Assembly: GCA_017881985.1 (NCBI GenBank)
Contig: JADGQH010000032.1
Location: 1-17,691 of the forward strand
Source of the DNA: Chloroflexota bacterium
GTDB lineage: Bacteria; Chloroflexota; Limnocylindria; Limnocylindrales; CSP1-4
Direction: 5' to 3'
DNA length: 17,691 bases
The translations under genes were made by a program, and so were the position numbers. The notes beneath the pieces were generated by a model. That model worked only from the letters and a program-made list of their open reading frames with translations, had not been told where the DNA came from and searched no databases. This document shows positions 14,401 through 17,691 of the stretch, piece after piece (the stretch's first letter is position 1; each line of letters begins with the position of its first letter).

Positions 14401-14794
14401 GCCCGACGAGGTCGAGATCCTCGCCTCTCCGCGGCCGGGCACCGCGGTCGCACACGACGAAGGGCTCGTGGTCGTGATCGACACGGAGCTCACCCCGGCG
14501 CTGCGGGCCGAGGGCGACGCGCGGGAGATCCAGCGGGCCGTGCAGGACCTCCGGCGCGATGCGGCCCTCGAGCTCGCCGACCGGATCGAGCTGGTCGCGG
14601 ACCTCGGCCCGGACGCCACCCGGATCGGCCCGTTCATGGACGCGGTTGCAGCCGAGACCCTCGCCGACGGCGTGACGCTGGGCGTACCGCCCGCCGGCTG
14701 GGCCCAGGCGAGCGTGAAGCTCTCCGGGGGCGACGCGACCATCGCGCTCCGCCGCGTGGCCCGCGTGGATCGCCCGGAGCCCGCGAATGCATGA
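11411..14794 (+). CDS. ileS: isoleucyl-tRNA synthetase, long type-2-like form
   Basis: The gene encodes 1127 residues from an ATG preceded by GAGG at 11403; an open extension to 11252 covers the leader and promoter and is excluded. It charges tRNA-Ile and edits Val. The HIGH region reads NPMGVHHAWGRTYKD (52-66), so the usual H-x-G-H is G-V-H-H. The KMSKS counterpart is PMHKS (668-672). Cysteine pairs WCARC (227-231), HCWRC (446-450), C535/C538 and C578/C581 suggest two zinc-binding sites. Compared with ordinary IleRS, about 35 residues are inserted around 150-190, between WMDWNDPDE and YFTFSNEN. The anticodon domain (about 750-900) and a C-terminal tail follow. Type-2 enzymes are generally mupirocin-insensitive. 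It starts the ileS-lspA-rluD-gmk-priA run. Confidence 0.95.
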   Translation: MFAPVASKPDLVAQEHEILALWRERRTFARLRAQNAGGPRWSFLDGPITANNPMGVHHAWGRTYKDVFQRFHAMRGEDQRWQNGFDCQGLWVEVNVERDLGFTSKRDIEEHGIAEFVRLCKQRVLTFAARQTEQSIRLGYWMDWNDPDELRRLRDLLGADPATEATLSGPQGPVTDRVEMLVGRLGMPELGGSYFTFSNENNDLIWGFLAECHRRGWLYKGHDTMPWCARCGTGISQHEMTEGYADRTDPGLTVRLPLLDRPGEALLAWTTTPWTLTSNVAAAVGPELRYVKVRQGESLLWLGRGTLRQALVGPFEILEERPGSDLVGWRYRGPFDDLPAVRAAFAGRRPEDGPYEHRVIPWDEVGEDEGTGIVHIAPGCGAEDFALGKALGLPMLAPLDESGIFIEGFGFLAGRDVRDSADPVVEHLRHHGLFYRLEPIVHRYPHCWRCGTPLVFRLVDEWFVSMGPVYDVPRDQLSKEQVDASLRYQIMDVVDRIRWLPSFGYERELDWLLNMHDWMISKKRYWGLALPIYDCAACGTFDVVGGREELRARAVDGWDQLEGHTSHRPYVDAVRIACRNCGAPVSRILDVGNPWLDAGIVPFSTLHYREDPAFWQDWFPADFVTESFPGQFRNWFYSMLAMSTVLRREAPFTTIFGYATLFGEDGRPMHKSWGNAIEFDEAAERMGVDVMRWMYAKARPDDNILFGWHAADEARRELLVLWNVYAFLVTYARLAGWSPGADAATAPDPTSVAGRPPLDRWILSRLAGVAARVEDRLANYDPDAAASTISGFIDDLSTWYLRRNRKRFSRSEDPADRDAAFATLHATLGGLVRVMAPLLPFLTEAIHQNLVVAAGLDAPESVHLTRWPAAELAPLRDPALEAATAHAQRAVELARTLRSQAGLKTRQPLARLWIALPGVAHPDLDALLEVIADEVNVKEVIRIGDESELVERRVKPLLPLIGRKLGAVIPAVMAAAREGAFEIRPDGSVALAGVVLAPDEVEILASPRPGTAVAHDEGLVVVIDTELTPALRAEGDAREIQRAVQDLRRDAALELADRIELVADLGPDATRIGPFMDAVAAETLADGVTLGVPPAGWAQASVKLSGGDATIALRRVARVDRPEPANA

Positions 14795-15332
14795 CGCGGT
14801 GCCGTCCGTCGAGCCGGGCCAGATCCCGGCCCGGGCACCGGTCCGCATCTCGCACCACTGGGCGGCGTTCCTCGCCCTCGCCGGCGGCATCGTGGTGGCC
14901 GACCAGCTCGTCAAGCAGTGGGTCGTGACCACCGTCTCGTACGGCTCCGTGATGCCGATCCTCGGCGACTACCTCCGCATCTGGCACGTCCACAACACGG
15001 GCGCCCTGTTTGGGCTCTTCCGGAACCAGGCCGTCCTCTTCGCCGCGCTGAGCATCGGCGTGGTGGCGCTCATCGTCTGGTTCCACGGTCGGTCGGTGGT
15101 CACGAACGGCTGGTTCGCGACCCTCGCGCTCGGCCTGCTCCTGGGAGGTGCGGTGGGCAACCTCGCCGACCGGATCCGGCTCGGCTACGTGGTCGACTTC
15201 GTCGACATGGGCGTCGGCGACCTGCGCTTCTACACGTACAACGTGGCGGACGCGGCGATCAGCGCCGCGCTCGTCCTGCTGATCCTGATGGCCTTCTGGC
15301 CGTCGCAGCGGCGCCCCTGGCTCGCCGGATGA
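14787..15332 (+). CDS. lspA: lipoprotein signal peptidase (signal peptidase II)
   Basis: The gene encodes 181 residues from an ATG that overlaps ileS by 8 nt. It is an aspartyl protease with four helices that cleaves prolipoproteins after lipidation of the +1 cysteine. VADQLVKQWV (37-46), HNTGALFGLF (69-78), GGAVGNLADRIRLGYVVDFVD (120-140) and YNVADAAIS (151-159) are the conserved boxes. Catalytic Asp128 and Asp155 are present. A 20-residue N-terminal extension precedes helix 1. The lipoprotein at 2078-2722 is one likely substrate. Its stop shares ATGA with rluD; lspA-rlu pairing is common in bacteria. Confidence 0.95.
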   Translation: MHDAVPSVEPGQIPARAPVRISHHWAAFLALAGGIVVADQLVKQWVVTTVSYGSVMPILGDYLRIWHVHNTGALFGLFRNQAVLFAALSIGVVALIVWFHGRSVVTNGWFATLALGLLLGGAVGNLADRIRLGYVVDFVDMGVGDLRFYTYNVADAAISAALVLLILMAFWPSQRRPWLAG

Positions 15333-16291
15333 CGGAGCTCCGCCTGGTCGTCCCGGATGGCTCGGGTGGGCGCGTGGACCGCGTCGCCTCCGACCTCTCG
15401 GGCCTCTCGCGGAGCCGGGTCCAGCGCCTGATCACGGACGGGCACCTCACGATCGGCGGGGTGGCCCTGAAGGCCCGATCCGTCGTGCGGGCGGGCGATG
15501 CGCTGGATCTCTTCGTCCCCGCCGCGGAGCCGGCCGACATCGAGCCGGAGGCGATCCCGCTCGAGGTCCTCTACGAGGATCCGGACGTCCTGGTCGTGAA
15601 CAAGCCGGCCGGGCTCGTCGTCCACCCGTCCCCCGGCCACTGGAGCGGGACGATGGTCAACGCGCTCCTTGCCCGGGACACGGAGTACGGGGGGATCGCG
15701 GGCGTCGCCCGGCCTGGGATCGTGCACCGCCTGGATCGCGACACCTCCGGCCTGATCATGGTCGCCAAGACCGATGCGGCGCAGGCGAGCCTCATGGCCC
15801 AGCTCAAGGCGCGTCGCGTGAAGAAGACGTACCTCGCGCTCGTGCATGGGAACGTGGAGGCCGCCGCCGGTCGGATCGAAGCGCCGATCGGGCGCGACCC
15901 GCGGCAGCGGACCCGGATGGCCGTGGTCCCCGACGGTCGGCCGTCCGTGACCGGGTACCGGGTGCGCGAGCGCTTCCGGGGCTGGACGCTGCTCGAGGTC
16001 GACCTGATCACCGGCCGCACGCACCAGATCCGGGTCCACCTCGCTGCGCTGGGCCACGCCGTCGCTGGTGATCCGGTCTATGGAACGGGGACGTCGCGCC
16101 GCGGCCCGGACGGCCTGGAGCGGCTCTTCCTGCACGCCTGGCGGATCGTCTTCGCCTCGCCAGGGACGGGCGACCTCGTCCGCGTCGAGGCGCCGCTCCC
16201 GGAGGCGCTGGACGGCGTCCTGGACCTGCTGCGCGCCATCGCCACCGGTGCGCCGGGCACCGCAGGCCCCGACCTCGGTCACGGTCGATGA
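15329..16291 (+). CDS. rluD: RluA/RluD family rRNA pseudouridine synthase
   Basis: The gene encodes 320 residues from the ATG in the 4-nt overlap with lspA; the frame is open further upstream only as antiframe of lspA. An S4 RNA-binding domain occupies about 13-65 (GRVDRVASDLSGLSRSRVQRLI). The catalytic core carries VNKPAGLVVHPSPGH (90-104), Asp136 in HRLDRDTSGL (133-142), and GRTHQIRVHLA with GHAVAGDPVYG. Family members make pseudouridines in 23S rRNA helix 69 (RluD) or related sites. RluD is the best guess because of the S4 domain, but RluC-like specificity is possible. Confidence 0.92.
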   Translation: MTELRLVVPDGSGGRVDRVASDLSGLSRSRVQRLITDGHLTIGGVALKARSVVRAGDALDLFVPAAEPADIEPEAIPLEVLYEDPDVLVVNKPAGLVVHPSPGHWSGTMVNALLARDTEYGGIAGVARPGIVHRLDRDTSGLIMVAKTDAAQASLMAQLKARRVKKTYLALVHGNVEAAAGRIEAPIGRDPRQRTRMAVVPDGRPSVTGYRVRERFRGWTLLEVDLITGRTHQIRVHLAALGHAVAGDPVYGTGTSRRGPDGLERLFLHAWRIVFASPGTGDLVRVEAPLPEALDGVLDLLRAIATGAPGTAGPDLGHGR

Positions 16292-16956
16292 CCGAGCGGC
16301 GCCTGGGGTCCGCCCCGGACACCGACGACCCGTTCTTCGGCGCCCCGAGCGAGGGAGCCCCGGGCGCTCTGCTCGTGGTGGTCTCGGGCCCGTCGGGCGT
16401 GGGCAAGGACACCATCATCGACGCCCTGCGCGCCCGGCCCCGTGATCGCGACTACCACTACGTGGTGACGTGCACGACCAGGGCCCCGCGGCCCGGGGAG
16501 GTCGACGGACGGAGCTACCACTTCATGTCCGGCGAGCGGTTTCGCGCGCTCCGCGACGCAGGGGCGTTCCTCGAGTGGGCCCAGGTCCACGGGAACCTCT
16601 ACGCGACGCCGCGCGCCGAGGTCCGCCGGGCGCTCGCGGCCGGCCACGACGTGATCCTCAAGATCGACGTGCAGGGCGCCGCCGCGGTCAAGGCCTGCGT
16701 CCCGGATGCGCTCCTCGTGTTCGTCGTGCCGCCGTCGCTCGAGGCGCTCTTCCGGCGCCTCCGCTCGCGGGCGACCGAGTCGGCCGGCGAGCTGGAGATC
16801 CGCCAGCGCAACGCGGCGATCGAGCTGGCCCGGCAGGGCGACTACGACGAGGTGGTCCTCAACGAGGACGGCCAGGTGGAGCGGACGGCCGAGCAGATCG
16901 ACGCGATCATCCGCGCGGAACGGACGAAGCACGCCGACCGCCGCGTCGTCGTCTAG
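16288..16956 (+). CDS. gmk: guanylate kinase
   Basis: The gene encodes 222 residues from an ATG sharing 4 nt with the rluD stop. It phosphorylates GMP to GDP. The P-loop is GPSGVGKDT (34-42), with Asp where Ser/Thr is commoner. TCTTRAPRPGEVDGRSYHF is the GMP-binding segment, and LEWAQVHGNLYATP and LKIDVQGAAAVK are the further conserved blocks. About 26 residues precede the P-loop strand, slightly more than usual; a shorter start inside is possible. It is followed 4 bp later by priA; rpoZ and coaBC, which often sit between gmk and priA, are absent here. Confidence 0.95.
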   Translation: MTERRLGSAPDTDDPFFGAPSEGAPGALLVVVSGPSGVGKDTIIDALRARPRDRDYHYVVTCTTRAPRPGEVDGRSYHFMSGERFRALRDAGAFLEWAQVHGNLYATPRAEVRRALAAGHDVILKIDVQGAAAVKACVPDALLVFVVPPSLEALFRRLRSRATESAGELEIRQRNAAIELARQGDYDEVVLNEDGQVERTAEQIDAIIRAERTKHADRRVVV

Positions 16957-16960
16957 GCCC

Positions 16961-17691
16961 GTGAGCGAGGTCGCGCCGTCCGACGCGGCGATCGGCCGGG
17001 TGGACCTCGGACTCCTCGACGCGCCCGCCCCCCGACGGCACGTCGAGGTCGCGGTTGACGCGGCCGGCGTCGCGGGCTCGCGGACGTGGACCTACCTGGT
17101 GCCGGACGAGCTTGCCGATGTCGCGGCCGGCGAGCCAGTCCTCGTCGAATGGGGCCGCCGGCGAGCGGTGGGCATCGTGCTCGGCGATGCTCCCGCCCCG
17201 GAGCGTGTCACGGCCCGGCCCCTCGGGGCGCGCGTGCGCGCGGACGGGCCCCTCCTGCCACCGCTCGCGCTGGCGCTCGCCCGTGAGATTTCGGCGCATT
17301 ACCTGGCGCCGCCGGCGCTCGCGATCCGGGCGATGCTCCCGCCCGGGCTCCTCGAGAAGCTCGAGCTGGTGGCGACGCCGCTCGACCCGCCCGGGGCGAC
17401 GAGCTCATCCGGCGGACCTCCCTCTCCCGGGGCGGCGAGCTCGCCCGGCGCGACCGTGGCGGGCGGCCGCGATGGAGCGACGGCCGACCTGCTCGAGGCG
17501 CTCGCGGGAGGCCCCCGAGCGGTCAGAGACCTGGCCGCGTCCGACGGCCGCGCGGCGCTGCTCCGGCGGCTGCGGGCCTTGGAGGACGAGGGCCGAGTCC
17601 ACCTCGAGTGGACGCTGACCGCCGCCGGAGCGGGGCCGCGCCACGAGCGTCTTGCCCGCATCACGGACGCCGGGCGCTCGGTCGTCGGCGG
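16961..17691 (+). CDS. priA: primosomal protein N' (PriA helicase), N-terminal part
   Basis: The gene starts at GTG 16961 and runs off the window after 243 codons with no stop. Residues about 27-105 match the 3'-DNA-end-binding domain: VEVAVDAAGVAGSRTWTYLV, then AGEPVLVEWGRRRAVGIVLG. The block ISAHYLAPPALAIRAMLPPGL (about 108-129) is typical of the following PriA segment. A Gly/Pro/Ser-rich insert lies at about 145-168, before a winged-helix-like part (LLEALAGG...LLRRLRALEDEGRV). The helicase motifs and zinc ribbon lie beyond the window. PriA restarts stalled replication forks and is recruited by the SSB tail. No Shine-Dalgarno is visible, so translation is probably coupled to gmk. Confidence 0.88.
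   Translation, partial: MSEVAPSDAAIGRVDLGLLDAPAPRRHVEVAVDAAGVAGSRTWTYLVPDELADVAAGEPVLVEWGRRRAVGIVLGDAPAPERVTARPLGARVRADGPLLPPLALALAREISAHYLAPPALAIRAMLPPGLLEKLELVATPLDPPGATSSSGGPPSPGAASSPGATVAGGRDGATADLLEALAGGPRAVRDLAASDGRAALLRRLRALEDEGRVHLEWTLTAAGAGPRHERLARITDAGRSVVG

Noticed and set aside
11363..14932. 1189-codon open frame antisense to ileS
   Set aside because: It mirrors the ileS codon structure (third-position GC avoids stops on the opposite strand), starts inside lspA and shows no family motif.
1..17691. CRISPR arrays, insertion sequences, prophage or toxin-antitoxin pairs
   Set aside because: No regularly spaced repeats, transposase or integrase motifs, terminal inverted repeats or recognisable toxin/antitoxin pairs were seen.

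Overview
The window is GC-rich bacterial chromosome. Both ends cut through genes: a HtpX-like protease tail on the left and a PriA head on the right. Several features suggest Chloroflexota, possibly a soil or freshwater lineage near Limnocylindria. These are the very high GC, the Ala/Pro/Thr/Ser-rich lipoprotein linker after an AAC-GG lipobox, a long type-2-like isoleucyl-tRNA synthetase whose HIGH region reads GVHHAWG, and an LCP protein with an N-terminal multi-TM segment. That placement is an inference from protein style; no search was run.

Layout. (1) 1-838: the end of an M48 protease gene, then five tRNA genes in one direction (Phe-GAA, Gly-GCC, Gln-UUG, Cys-GCA, Leu-UAA), each with an encoded CCA. 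(2) 839-4603: a loosely packed accessory stretch. It holds a small orphan ORF of doubtful integrity, a small DUF5658-like membrane protein, a 438-bp gene-free gap, a lipoprotein, a divergent PAAR-like (DUF4280) spike-tip protein, and an orphan CpaE/TadZ-type receiver-ParA protein. (3) 4604-6008: rpsF-ssb-rpsR, without rplI. (4) 6048-8334: a tightly coupled membrane operon (TauE/SafE permease, DUF1634 protein, CaCA-type cation antiporter). (5) 8444-9430: ilvE with its own -10 element and a structured leader. (6) 9504-11297 (minus): an LCP-LytR_C cell-envelope protein, divergent from (7) ileS-lspA-rluD-gmk-priA, a cotranscribed housekeeping run whose genes overlap or nearly touch.

Genes in regions 3 and 7 serve translation, replication and lipoprotein maturation. 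Regions 4 and 5 cover anion and cation export and branched-chain amino acid metabolism. Only region 2 looks like accessory DNA. Its most curious piece is the lipoprotein / PAAR-like divergent pair, whose shared spacer carries a perfect 10-bp inverted repeat, with no other injection-system genes in view. Three 5' leaders (rpsF, ilvE, ileS) contain strong candidate hairpins. All three convergent gene junctions contain GC-rich hairpins without U-tracts. No CRISPR array, insertion sequence or prophage was seen.
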